64,000 nt of DNA from Scatophagus argus. Lineage: Eukaryota; Chordata; Actinopteri; Scatophagidae. Numbering within the stretch: the stretch's first letter is position 1; each line of letters starts with the position of its first letter. The position numbers and the translations under genes are program-made. Positions 38,864 to 52,065 of the stretch are shown in pieces. Where the stretch lies: assembly GCF_020382885.2 (NCBI RefSeq), contig NC_058504.1, forward strand, positions 15,077,019 to 15,141,018, in the 5' to 3' direction. The notes below the pieces were generated by a model. The model ran no database searches and was not told the origin of the DNA. It saw nothing but the letters and a program-made list of their open reading frames with translations.

Positions 38864-40988
38864 ATAACAACAACGAAAGCACAAAAATCAAGAGATCTTG
38901 CAGACAGAAAGAAAAAAAGGTTGCCAGATGAAGTGTGTGTATTGATTGTGCGAGGGAGCTTTCAGTATTTAATCGCCCACGCTGGGAGGACAGGGGAGAT
39001 GGGAGGTGTTACATCACTCGCAGCCACCTCTCATTTTTTTGCTCATTGTGCTTCTTTGACATTTCTTTGCTCAATTCGATATTCGAGAGCGTTTTTTTAG
39101 TGAAGCTCCTCTTGGATCAGTCTTATACCATGACTTTCATGCTGTTTCCAAAAAAAAAAAAAAAAAAAATGTTGTAGTCACCTTATCAGATCACATTTGG
39201 CATGTTCTGCAAACTATAATGTCATGCTTAATACTCAGTTCAGTATTAGTTGAAGCTCTTGCATATTTGATGATAGCTCTCACTTACTGTAAGTGAATAC
39301 CCCTAAGAAAGGGTAGGATTATGCTGTAGCCAGCCAAAACACATTTTTTTTTTCAGCACTGTAGCAAGGGCATTGCAAGGGAAATTTATAGTGAGAATGT
39401 ATAACTTAAGTTATAGAGGAGTAAGTTAAGAAAGAGGGTCCTTTCCAGTTACAGCCTCAGGACAGGTCTGCACATGATACCTCCAACTAAATCATAAACT
39501 GAAGGCACTTAGATCCGATGAAAGATCCAGCGGATGATGTGAAAATGCACGCACAGTTAGGAGCAAGTGCTATAGTAAGACTGATGAATAAGAGGTGGAA
39601 TATAAAGTGAGTATTGTGTTAAACTGCTTTCGAGCCAGGAGAGTGCAGAATTTCTCCTGAGCTAGAAGGTGTCACTTTGTAGTTTTGGCAGAACGTCTTG
39701 ACAGTGACAATAAATGTTTTCGCAAATGTCTAGAAACTGCAATGTTGTGTTTCAGTGTGATGAAGTGCTGTTGACATCTGAGTCAATATGTTAGAACTGC
39801 TGCAGTGTGTCACTGCAGGCATAGACTAGAGTGAATTTAAAAGTGTTCAGCAAAAAGCAAATTGATTTGTCAAATAATAAAAAGATGTTTTCTTTCTATT
39901 TGGGTTGTATTTTCCATTCCTAACAAAAAAAATGGTTTCTCAGCATTGAATGGCATTCAGTAGAAACCTGAAAGGGGTGCATGCCCTCATATTACTGCAC
40001 TTTTTATTTTTACTGACAACACAACGCAACCACAAGCAAACCAGTTCATATTTTTGATCTCACCGTTTCCCATTAAACTGAAACATCCATGGAAATAAAC
40101 TCTACTTCATGTTAACAGTCTGCCTCCAGGCACCACCCTTCCATCCTCCCATCTGCTTTTCCACTTTTTCTCCATATTTTTTCCCCTACTTCTTTATATT
40201 GAGCGATTGACCGTAAAGCAGAGCCGAGATAGAAATGAGGACATGCATATATAATATGCTTTTAGAGTACAATATATCTATTTTTCTGACAAAAAAATGA
40301 CTTAATTACTGCTTACAATAACTAATCTTGCAACAAATTGGACCTAAAATCCAGAACTGTGAAGTACTGTAGTTCTGCAGACTTTATAATATTAGAGATG
40401 TTTTGTTTTTCCTGTTGTCAGTAAAAACAGCATTTTTTATTGCACACTCCCCCAGATAGAAAAGTGGGAATAATTAACACTTGAACAACAACAAGGGTAA
40501 TGTTTATGTAAGTGTGGCAGTCACGTGTTGTTTTATAAACTCTGACTCATTTAAGATTTTTACCAAGAGATTATCCCATGCTAATTACCTTAGTATAAGT
40601 CGCTAAACCTGATCTCAGTCTGGCCTAGATAAAAGCGTAGCGTATGAGCTTCACAAAAACTGCTGAAACATTTATGTGGCTCACTTCTTGGAAAACAGAT
40701 TATTGCTGTTGTGGTCTGGATTGCATGACAAATCCTCAGAGAGGATGACAATATTGTGCCTGCAGTGTCTCTCCAGCCCAAACAAACACGTTCACACAGC
40801 ATTCCTGTGCTCCGGCTACACTGCCGCAACATGGGAGTGCCAAGGTCAGTCATTAGCACAAGCATGGAGAGACACGCCTCGTGTGTGAAATTCCAGGCAT
40901 CAGCGTCCCAAACCACTCTTGCTTTTTAGCTCCATGAGTCTCAACATTCAACAGTAAATGTGTGAAAAGTGATGATACTCTGACACTG

Positions 40989-40989
<1 letters not shown>

Positions 40990-41025
<36 letters not shown>
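40990..41025. repeat. (AGC)n trinucleotide repeat
   Basis: About 12 AGC/CAG units with one interruption, outside any recognised coding exon. Confidence 0.85.
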
Positions 41026-43174
41026 AAGTCAACAGTCCAGGCTGTGATGAAATGCTGCTTGGGTTTATTTTTTTTCTGTCCTATTTTTTTCCATAACGTT
41101 CCATTGTGAAATCTGTGGCTGAAAAGTGTAGCATGCCTTCACGTGGGCCGTACAAGAAGCAGATTCCACTTGTGCCACACAGTCATAGTGGTATGTCTGT
41201 CGCGCCCAGAGCATTACAATAAAGATATTTTACCATGAAATTTTTTGCTTCTCTGTCTATTGGAAAAATCCAAAATACCAGATTGCTTTATTTCCTCACC
41301 ACAGAGTACACCTTCAATCCTTTATTTCAGCTTATTTTCCTTCCACAAGCTTTGGGGTTTTAAGTAAGATTTAATAAAATCGTTCAGTGAGCTTGTGCAA
41401 TTCATCATTAAACGCTTGTCATGAAAGCACAAGGCAAAAAGTAATGCATCCTGACAGCATAAGACTGTTGTCTATACCTTGAGGCAGAGATTTGACCCAT
41501 GTTGTCTTCCTGTGGTGCTGTTGCTACTGTACACGACTCTGCATGGCAGCATGCCTTGGCTCGGTCGGCTTTTCTCTCTCAGAATGATCCCCCTGTCTTG
41601 TAGCCAGCTGGGTCATCGCTTCCCCCTTTTGGAAAAAAAAAAAAAGGAAGAGAGCAGAAGGAGAACAGGAACGGATGTACGTCAAAGGAAAAAAAAAAAA
41701 AAGGAAATTTGGAAAATGGGGCAAGGAAGCAGAGACGCAGTGAGACAGATAACCTGGCAGAGGAGAGTATTTAAGTGGGAAGGATTTGGTGTTCCCAGCT
41801 TATCTCCCTTCCTGAGCAACTCCAGCATGAAGTGTCCTGTTATTTGGTGAGGTCTGATCACCCTGACAAACCCTCGCTGGACTCTGCTGTAACAGGCTCC
41901 TCTGTGGCCCGTCTGCTCTGTCAACATCACAGAGAGATTCAGTTACACCAGACTGATGTAGAGCCACAGGACGATGGGATTGTTATTGATTCGTAGTACG
42001 ATTACATCAATAGAAAGGGATGAAACTGATATTTTCCAACAGAAAAAAAACTCTCATGTTTATGTGAATCACGAGCTGCGCCTTTAAATTGTCTACAACC
42101 AGCCCCAATTCCCAGACTGCATCCTCTTTTGTGAATAAACATGCCACATGCATTAGAGTGACAACACGGAGAGCTAAACTGAGTCATTTTCTTAACATCT
42201 TTGACTGAGCGTACTATCAGATGTCATCTGCGTACTGCTGCTTCTGTTTATTCAGCTGCAACTATCTGTAGCTCTGCGCTTGTTCATGTTGTCTCAGCCT
42301 CAAAGCCTTGTCTACTTTTGGATCTGTATGCCAATATACTTTGGCTCTGTTTTGTTTTTGTATGTGCTGATGTAGAGGTTTGAAGGGCAGGTTGGACGAG
42401 TGTTTGGGCCTCTGCGTTGGGCTGGTCAGCGCTGGGTTGGCATGGGAGCCACGTGGGGGCAATGAACTAGGCGCGCTCCCTGTCTCACAAATATGCTGAG
42501 CAGACAGTTGGCATCTCCAAACGCTCACTGACACAAACACAGACGCACACATGCACAGAGGGACAGAAGTTGCTAGGAGAAGACAGGCAGCAGCCTTCGT
42601 GTGCGAGGCTAATGACTTGGAGCTGTGATGTTTTGGATTTGTTTGGTTGCCTTTGTGATCAGTTAAAATGCATTAGGAGACAAACAAGCCATTTGTTTAT
42701 GTCATTTGCCTCATTCATTCTCTCTTGATAGCAACAGCAGGAAAAGTCCATGCTAACACAGAAAAGCATCATTGCTGCTAATTATCTCAGAGTAGCTTTG
42801 GCCAAACAGAGGATGTAGTGGGGAAGTGGAGAGAGCATGCGGCAGCCTGAGGCCTGCCACTGCTTTCTCCATCAATATGTGAGTGAAGGGAAAGTGGGCA
42901 TGTTACGTGTGAACGTTGGCCAAGAGCTTTGCATGCTTTTTACCATTTGCACATGAATACGTACGCGAGCTCAGTCCCTACTGCGTTCGTGTTTGTCCTT
43001 GACGACAACACGGTTCGCCCACACTTCCATATAAGCCTATACGCACAGAGTACAGTAGCGCTGGCTCGGGGCGTCTTTATCTCATTGTATGCTGGGTTAT
43101 TTATAGTGTGCCAGGCATTGAGTCAGCTGTGTGCTGCCACTGCTCCTCCAGTATAGGTACACATGCTCCACTGC

Positions 43175-43199
43175 CCCTCCTCCTCCTCCTCCTCCTCCT
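43175..43199. repeat. (CTC)n trinucleotide repeat
   Basis: About eight CTC units. Confidence 0.85.
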
Positions 43200-44617
43200 A
43201 TTCATCTTCACACACACATCTCCTATAGAGAGTAGCTATCACAAAACATATTGGCCCTGTGAACACCATGGGGACTCCACCACGCAAGGTCAGAGGGGCA
43301 GTCATACCCAAGGGGTTAGACAGAGAGGGATGTTAACAGGGGACAAGATCTAGCAGCTGAGAAAGAGCAGATGAGGTCACTAGTGATGTGCAGTACTGTG
43401 TCTTCTCACATCTCTCTCCACGTTGTCTCTGTTATTCTCTTTTCTTTTCCCATTTCAGCTCCAAGACACAGAAAGAATAAAGTAGGATGGGAATGATGGA
43501 GCATGAAATTACTTAGAAAAGCAGTGACTGTCAGAAGCAAGTTGTAGGATTAAAAAGGAAAACGTAAAGGATAATTAGAGAGGCAAAGTTCCTCATACAC
43601 AGTGCAATAGTGCTTGTAAATATGTGAAGATGAACATGAGGAGTGGGGCAGGAGCAGTTGAAAGGAAAAGAGAAATACTGAATTGGGCAAAGTGAGGTTG
43701 AAGTTGTGACAATAACTGACTGAGGAAACCGTTGGAAGACAGTTGAACTTCCCCTGCCAGACTCTGCTGCAACTTGAATGGAACGATATAAATGATTTCA
43801 TAACAAATGCAAAATATTACAGCTAATATTATGTGCTGATTCCATGGACGGATTAAAAGGCCTTATAGATACTTTAAAATGCTATTTAATATCCCTCACT
43901 TTTTATTGCAGAAGCTTCACGTCGTTTTTATCCATTTTATGGATATATATCTTTCCTATGTTTTGGTAATCAGAATTGTTTGACTAGGATGGGAACGCTG
44001 TACGTTTGTATCGATAAATAAAGTGAACTGTTGAACTTGGTGGTTTTATGTATTTGTACCCATTGTCTCATAATCCGTTTCTAAGTTCCTAAGTTCATAT
44101 TTTCTATAATTTCAGCTTCTAATGTTTCTGTCTTTGCAAATTAACATCCCAAGATGGAAAATTACTTAAATGCATGCCAACAATCATTGACAGAGGAGAT
44201 AAGGTCATTTTTACACTGAAGAGTTTGTAAATACAATTTTGGAATGAAAAGTTTTGTATCTTCCAGTTATACCAATGCAAAAAAAAGTTTCTCACTTAAC
44301 ATATTTTATTATATAGTTACTTATGACATACACCAACTTGGTATCACACCATTCATCAGCTTTGTGAAAACAATGTGACAACAGGACGGTGAGCAGTGAT
44401 CATGTCTCTGCTGATGTAATGTATCTTGCGTTAAGCAGCCAGTCGTAAATGTGTTGTTGTTAGGATGGGATTCACCTTGGCCATCTGGAGACTTGGGCTC
44501 TAATCTGATCCCCTAATTATCACTAATGTGAACACTCAGGCTTGTCCTTGGTGCTGCAGTCCAGGGCAGGGTTGGATCCTGACTGGAACAAGGCAGGAGA
44601 GGAGATGTCGTTTGGCA

Positions 44618-44630
44618 GGGGGGGGGGGGG
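44618..44630 (+). repeat. Homopolymer run of 13 G
   Basis: Thirteen consecutive G, an uncommon length, flanked by other G-rich words (caggagaggag). Confidence 0.9.
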
Positions 44631-46591
44631 CTGCAGGCTCTGCTGGGACTGAGGGTTGCCAGGATGGGCTTTAGGTTGCTCAGGGATGCTGGCTGCGAGC
44701 TGTGGTAGACAGGAAGCAGCTTTGGGTGTTTAAACAGAAGAGGATAAAGAGGAGGCACGTGGAACACTTGGTTCATGCAAAAATTTTTGCAATTTTGGAC
44801 AAATAAAAATCATGTTATAATGTTTCAACACACAAATGGATTGAATAACCTTATCAGTCAGTTAATTATTAATGGCTGGCTCACAGCTTTCTTTCAAGCA
44901 CCTCTTTCTCTTTCCCTTTTCTTTCCTCTAACCTTTGCTCCCTTTTTGCTTTACTTGCTTGGCAGCAGCTCCTCAGTCTCCAGCTGTTTACTTCTTGCAT
45001 TTCCTCCACATTATTTAGATTGACAGATTTGTAATTGACCCTTTTGAGTGCGCTCTTCAGTGATTTTGGATCTGCTCTTATGCACGAGCTTGTAAAGTTA
45101 GTCTGAAGAATATAGTATTACCATATCTGATTATGCTTCCGCATGTGTTTGCTCCGACGGCAGTCAGAGAGAAAAGACAATGAATGAAAAGACCGTAGGT
45201 GGAGAGGCTCGCTCTGTCATTAGGCACCAAGCTGATCATTTCACAAAGCAGATGTTGGATATCTGAGCTGAATACTTGCTAATTAGATATAAAACATGCT
45301 GTGATTGCCAAAACTATGTAGCGTGAACTCCCTTTAGAACAGCTTGATGGAGACATATGCACAACTTCACCCTGTTTATAAAAGGCTTCGCTCAGTCTCA
45401 GACATTAGCATGCATTTGTGTTGCTTGGGCTCCTGCACATCAGTGTGACGTTACCATGGAGATGATGCTGTCATCTTGTTTGCCAGTCTCCCCATCCTTG
45501 GGTCACAACACCCGTCAGCAGCGGAGTGAATTTTAAAAAGGCCCCACAGGCTGATTGACCTGGTCATATTCAAGGTAATGCAGAAGCAGCGAATACACAC
45601 ACTTTCAAACAGATTTATTCTACATTCGTACACTGAACTGAAATGCACTGTTTTCCCTATGCAGCTTGTGAAAGGAAATATAAGCTACAGTGATAGCGAC
45701 GCTGCAGCTATTTTCTGAAAGACTGAACCATTTTGGGCCTTTTGGACAGCCTCTTCCCTTTTGAAGTATAGTTTTCCTATTACCTTTAGCAATCTAAGAC
45801 ATCTGTCACCTTTCTGAACAGTCCCTGCACTGAACAGACTCACTGTGTATTAATATAAATACTTAAGTATATTCCACCAATCGTATTGCCAGTACCAGTA
45901 AGAGTCAGTCAGGACAAAACTCTGCTATTGTAGGCGGGACAATCACTGCACAAGTAGATAAAACATAGACTTAGTAAACTCAGACACCAAATGTCTTATT
46001 CATATTTGAAATAGAACTACTCAGATGAAGATTAATTAAATGATTATAAAACTTCCATTTATTCAATGTTCCTACACTGGTGCATGACAGGAGAGAATGC
46101 TACTGTAACTGTTTTTTTCCCTTGTAAATACATTTTGATTTTGAATTTGTCTTCTAGTGCAGAGAAATGTAAATGACCGTCGATAAAGTCTGCTTAGTGG
46201 TTGGATTAAATAGGTTTAAACTGCGATTTGTCAGTTGATAGTATGTTTGGCTGATGTTCAATGATCCAACTTGTATAGAGCTTGACAAACCTATTTTGAA
46301 GTTTTTAGAACAGCTTTGCTAAAACAACATGCATGTTTGTCCCAGCTTGCTTGTTCCATGATCGTCTCCTAGACACTGAGACAGGATCCTGTTCCTGTTT
46401 ACATCTCCAGAGATTTTGATGCTGCCTCCACTTTCTTTTTCCAGTGACTGATGGTTTCTTGTAGTTCTATCTAAATTGCTGCTCAGAAGTATCTTTATTT
46501 CTTTCTGCTGTTTCAGTTGTCAGCCTGATTGAACCATCTTGTCCATATACAAAGCATTTTTTCCAAACATTTCATATAAAACATGTCAATG

Positions 46592-46640
46592 TGAGAATTT
46601 CCCCCACTGGGGGACTAATAAAGGCCAATCTTATCTTAAA
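46592..46640 (+). mobile_element. LINE-type 3' tail fragment
   Basis: gaatttcccccactgggggactaataaaggccaatcttatctta follows the teleost pattern of a LINE end (aatttcccc...gggat/aataaagg...(atctt)n). Only the tail is present; no reverse transcriptase. Confidence 0.55.
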
Positions 46641-46664
46641 TAACTACTGTTTATAAAGAGAGCT

Positions 46665-46736
46665 TCTTACAACCCAAGGGTATGAAACAAATCTCCCCTT
46701 TTTGGTACTAATAAAGGATTATCTTATCTTATCTGT
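46665..46736 (+). mobile_element. Second LINE-type 3' tail fragment
   Basis: aaatctcccctttttggtactaataaaggattatcttatcttatct repeats the same tail plan, with ATCTT units at its end. It is a more diverged copy than the one just upstream. Confidence 0.5.
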
Positions 46737-46959
46737 AAACGCGGAGTCCTCTCAGCTGTAGCAAATCAAGCTTTTGTGGCAGGCGATTGGCTGTAATATG
46801 AAATCAACTCCTGTACACTATATGTTCACTTTAGGTTTGGATGACAACACTACCAGAACTTTCTACCAATAATCAGTGGTGGAAAGTAACTAAGCACATT
46901 TAGTCAAGTACTGTTCTTAAGTTTTGAGGTTTTATTTAATAATGCAAAATACAATGAGA

Positions 46960-47222
46960 AAATAGTGTGATGGTTAGCACTGTCGCCGCACAGCAGTTCA
47001 AGAGTTCTGGATTCAAGCTCAGGTGTGGGTCCTTCTGTGTGGAGTTTGCATGCTCTCCCTGTGCCTGTGTGGGATTTCTCAGGGTACTCCGGTTTCCTCC
47101 CACAATCCCAAAACATGTACATTAGGTTAATTGGCTACTCTACATTTGCCCCTAGGTGTGAGTGTATGTGTGTGTGGTTGCCTTGCACCAATAAAACAGT
47201 GTAGAAAATGGATGGATGGATC
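46960..47222 (+). repeat. Teleost dispersed repeat ending in (GGAT)n
   Basis: Matches a repeat family widespread in fish genomes: ggttagcactgtcgccgcacag, gtgtggagtttgcatgctctccctgtgcctgtgtggg, tccggtttcctcccacaatcc, ggttaattggctactctac, ending atggatggatgga. The copy is shortened near its 3' end. Its class is not settled here. Confidence 0.75.
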
Positions 47223-47227
47223 TAATA

Positions 47228-47285
47228 TTATAGATCAAAATAAAGCTTTATTGATCTCTGAGGAGAAATTCACAAGCTACCCTGC
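47228..47285 (-). mobile_element. LINE-type 3' tail, minus strand
   Basis: ataaagctttattgatctctgaggagaaattca is the reverse complement of the LINE tail pattern (gaattt...gatcaataaagc), directly after the dispersed repeat. Confidence 0.45.
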
Positions 47286-47450
47286 AGTTAAATGATATGA
47301 AGTATTTAAACCTCCTTCACCATTAAAGTGGTGAACACATTAATGCATTAAAAATTCTAACCTAATTATATAATATACTTTACATATTTAATAACATGTC
47401 ATAATGCATAATAGTATTTTCACTTTAGGTACTTATATATATTATATATA

Positions 47451-47451
47451 C

Positions 47452-47517
<66 letters not shown>
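47451..47517. repeat. Compound (CT)n(TA)n microsatellite
   Basis: About 11 CT units pass directly into about 22 TA units. Confidence 0.93.
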
Positions 47518-47519
<2 letters not shown>

Positions 47520-47874
47520 ATGCTCATTCTTTTGTACTTTTAATGAAACAAAAATTTAAATGCATGACTTTTACTTGTAATAGAGCATACAAGGTATCGA
47601 CACTTTTAATTAAGTGCAAGATCTGGGTACTCCCTCCAAATAATGGAGCATCTATTTTAATACCTTGTCATGATTTTGTTTGGTCAGTGCATAACAGCGC
47701 ACAGTGTGTGATGATTTAAGTAAATAAAGATTCAGGTGGGCTAAACAAACAACATTACACACAACGGAGACATTTTGCATCAATGAGGTACTAAACCTTG
47801 GCAACAGTGACATATTAGAGTTGCTAATGGCAGTAATAATGGCAATGGAGGGACACGTCACACTGAACAGATGG

Positions 47875-47908
47875 GAGAGAGAGAGAGAGTGAGAGAGAGA
47901 GAGAGAGG
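47875..47908. repeat. (GA)n microsatellite
   Basis: GA dinucleotides with one T interruption. Confidence 0.85.
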
Positions 47909-48417
47909 CAGCAAAGAGAGGAGAGGATATGTGAGAAAATGTTTTGGCTTTTTCATATATCCCTGGAGAAGTGGCCCAGGGAAAAGGGTTGAGTGCTCTC
48001 TTTCACTGTTCTCCTCCATAAGGCTTAGTGATAGAGGAAAGCATAGAGCCCATCCCCCAGTGGATTATTCCTCTGACACTGCTAAGCCCCCATACTCCCA
48101 CGTCCAGGCAGCCCTCAAACACGTATTCATTATGAGACTTTGAATGCATCGAACACACAAACACAATCAGTGGAGAACATGTTTCTGCCAACCCCTCCTT
48201 CCCCTATATTATCTTTTTTTCTCTCTGTTTTATCTGTCTTTCTTTCAAATGTCAGTTAATGCCCAGAATATAACAACACACATGCCCACACGCACACACA
48301 ACCCCCCTGTAACCACACGTGCTTTCGGTACACATGCATGCACCAACATATGAGACAACACTCATTTGTGCTCACACACAGGCTGGTGCACTTCCTGTCA
48401 CAAGTTTACACACACAT

Positions 48418-48660
48418 ACATAGTGGTGTTTCCATCACTTTTGGGGACATTACATAGGCTTACATTAATTTCCTGGAGGCTTAACAACCACCTAACCATT
48501 GCAACAAACATTACTTGCCTCATCCTAACCCTTACCTTAACCTAACCCTGATCTCATCCTAACCTTAAAGCAAGTCTACACTCTAATATTTAATTATTTA
48601 CATTGTGGGGACTTTCCTTTTGTCCCCATAAATCAGGCAGGTCCTCATAGTTTAACTGCA
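48418..48660. repeat. Fish dispersed repeat with 'tggggac ... gtcccca' ends
   Basis: cttttggggacattacatagg, then taaccctaacc-like words (cttaaccctgatctc), then cattgtggggactttccttttgtccccataa and caggtcctcatag. This arrangement recurs across fish genomes. The partly inverted GGGGAC/GTCCCC words suggest a non-autonomous, MITE-like element. Confidence 0.6.
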
Positions 48661-48663
48661 CAG

Positions 48664-48688
48664 ACACACACACACACACACACACACA
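48664..48688. repeat. (CA)n microsatellite
   Basis: About 12 CA units adjoining the dispersed repeat. Confidence 0.85.
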
Positions 48689-48689
48689 T

Positions 48690-50240
48690 ATTCAGGTATC
48701 TAGAAAGGCGAGGCAGTGGGAGACTATTCTGTGCCGCCTCCATTTGACACAAGCAGCTTTTCCTGTTATGTAAGATGGGTTACCGTGACGAGTCCCGTTG
48801 CAGGAAAGAGTTCAGGGCCTTGTGTGTCGTCGTATGTCTTTTTGGGTTGTGTGTGACTGCTGCTGCTGAGTATGTGACATATTGTGCCTGCTTATTTCTG
48901 CATGAGCACATGAGAGGCTGTGAGAGAGATTAGCTGTTCATATGCATTTTCATGTACTCTACCAGCCTGTACTCTATGTGGCTGCTTCACAATGAGCGTG
49001 AGCATGTGTGTGACAATGATTCCATTGCATGATAAGCAGTATTCATGCAGGAATATTTTTGCCATTCAATTTGATCCGTGGCCATGTCCAAACTCATGTG
49101 GTTAAATTTTAAAATGACTTGCATTTGAGTATTTTTTTTTATGTTCACACAGCATTTTCTCATTGTTCTCTTAAAGTTCAGCCTCCATATTGAAACACCA
49201 CCACAACAAGAAAAGGCTCAGATTTCTTCTGTGGACAATTGCAGCCATATAGCTTTACACTGCTTCCTCCAGAGGCATTTTCAAATGCCATTTATTGTTT
49301 ACAGAGAAGGCATGTGCAAACCTCTGAAATGTATCACTTGACAAGAGAGCCTGAAAATTTATAGCAATCATATGTTACAGTAAGGCTCTGACTCTGTTTT
49401 CCCAATCCACCCTACAGTATGAAACTGGCAGTTTGTGCCGGGGTTCTCCATGGTCAGAAACTCAGGACTAGTGAAAAAAAAAAAGAAAGAAATAAAGATA
49501 CATTTGGTAATTTATCCACTTTGGTGTGGACATGGGTGACAAGTGTGCTGTGACTTGTTTACCTAATCTGAGGAAGTGTGCCATTATGTAGACATTAAGA
49601 ATAAAAGGAAAAAGACGGGCTGATTACACACTCAGTGGTTTCTAAAAAAAATAGGCTGCTTGTACAGAGAGAGGAGAGGCAATTCAAAATGGTTGATGGG
49701 CTTTCAAATAGAACAGAATGTGCATGTGCCACTCCAACTATTCAGCGCTGCAACCTCCTCTGTCCTCACACAGAGATGAGATGAAAAATCAACATAGCGT
49801 GAAAAACGGCTTGTCAAGCTTCAGTCAGGAGGATTCACACCATCCGTTCAGTCTGTTTGCTTGTAAGATAACATACATACAAGCAAACGTATAAAGGAAT
49901 TCTGAAATTAAATGAAACTGTCCTCCACACTTGCTCTTATCTCTCATTTCCTTTCCTCTCCTGCTGAGTTCCTTTCTCTGCTAATTTCTGTTTTCACTAC
50001 AGGCTCTTGTGCCAGCATGTGTGTACTTTTGTACTCCTGGAAACAAAGACTGTAAAGTTCAAAGCTGAGGTGCTTGTTTCTGTGCAAGTCATAAACTCCT
50101 GACACATTTTGATAAGGCAGACAATAAATAAATAAAATGAAATAGAAATGCAATCAAAGTTCTGTGTAAAGCGCCGGTGTTAATTATGATTCATTCTTTC
50201 ATCCAAACAGACCAGACACCTCTATCTACCCCCTTATTTA
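48690..50240. other. Gene-poor region
   Basis: No exon, repeat family or RNA gene is supportable. Small open frames at 48920-49341 and 49944-50153 show no family resemblance. Confidence 0.4.
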
Positions 50241-50750
50241 TTGATTTTGAAAGGAATAGTCTGACATTTTAATAAAATACTCATTGGATTTGTGGAGACT
50301 GGTACCACCCTTACATCTGCATGCTAAGTATGAAGCAAGCAGCAAGTTTCCATAAAAGTAACTTCTTTTAAATGTCTGTCAACCACTGATTCCTCAGTTG
50401 TTTTTTCATTATATCTTCTGAATATAGACTAGGAATTTGACATTTTTTGACATTTGAAATTTGCTTGTTAGCTTTCTTGTATAAGAACATTTATTAGCTA
50501 TAGTTAACTATAGCTATATATGAAGCTAGAGTCAGAAGGTGATCAGCGAAACATAAAGACTGGAAACAGGGGCAACAGCTAGCCTGCCTAAAACCTCTAA
50601 CGGGAAGGAAAAAATTTGGGGGTGGAGTGATTAATAAGAAAATGTCTTGCAAACAAGAAATAGATCTTAATGTGAACCTCTGACATTACTTGCTGCCCCC
50701 CCTCGTTCCAATCCTTATGCTAAGCTACGCTAATCACCTGCTGGCATATT
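50240..50750 (+). repeat. Teleost dispersed repeat ('agactggaaacagggg' family)
   Basis: Contains the widely repeated words gaaggaatagtctgacatttt-like (about 50250), tatgaagctagagtcagaag, cataaagactggaaacaggg and caacagctagcctgcc, ending ctaagctacgctaatc. It is internally decayed and lies just upstream of the proline-rich terminal exon. Confidence 0.65.
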
Positions 50751-50946
50751 TCTCAACTATTCTTTTTAGTAATTGTGCAACATAACCTAGCATGCAGTTT
50801 TACAGACTTTAACCCTTTTAGCACCATAATAATAAATATGTTTATTAAAACGCCTGGTCTTTTTTGTCTATTTTTGTCAATAACTGTGTCATACAATTTG
50901 AAGTACACATGCGCCGCTTTGTCACCTGTGATCCCAGTGGTTTTAA

Positions 50947-51570
<624 letters not shown>

Positions 51571-52065
51571 AGAGCTTTGCTGTGGCACCACAGTGGCGAG
51601 AACATGTCACGACCTGTGGACTCCAGCTTTATATTCACGTTACTCGGATTCAAACTTTGTGAAGGTTTTCAGCAAGTTTACTTAAATATTTAATGTTGTA
51701 ACTTTTGCATGTCAACAGAACTGAACTGTTTCAGTAAGTGTAGTGTAGTCTAGGCTGAGTTTTTCTAGAAATCACACGTACGCAATTAAACTGTTTGATT
51801 TGTTCCATCGTAGAGAAAACATCCCTCTAGAGATAGTGACACTTTTTTCCGTACAGCTATCTGGAGACATTCTAAAAATACTCACTGAATCATTTTCTTT
51901 CGACTCTCTCAAAGGATAATATTTATAATGTTGTTAATTAGAGATTTCTGTCTTGCTCTCTGTACTGTGTCCACTGATCAAGCAACTGGAAAATGTAAGC
52001 TAAGTGTGAATTTCTATGCGCCTGACCTTGCTGATGCAAAATAAAAGAAAGAAGAGAAATCTCTG
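51571..52065 (+). other. 3' UTR of the proline-rich gene
   Basis: Non-coding sequence ending shortly after AATAAA at 52040-52045. Confidence 0.6.

Larger units (their letters stand above)
41241..46560. other. Gene-poor region
   Basis: No exon can be supported. Contains A-tracts near 41635 and 41690, a (CTC)n run at 43175-43199 and a 13-G run at 44618-44630. An ATG in strong context (caccATGGGG, 43268) opens 22 codons ending in TAA, with a possible donor (cgcaag|gtcaga) after seven codons. This could be a first exon but nothing confirms it. Confidence 0.4.

Noticed and set aside
41479-41850. Open frame of 123 codons with lysine/glutamate runs
   Set aside because: Largely created by two A-rich tracts; no family features.
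48530-48560. Telomere-like taaccct words
   Set aside because: They are part of a dispersed fish repeat, not a telomeric array; too short and irregular.
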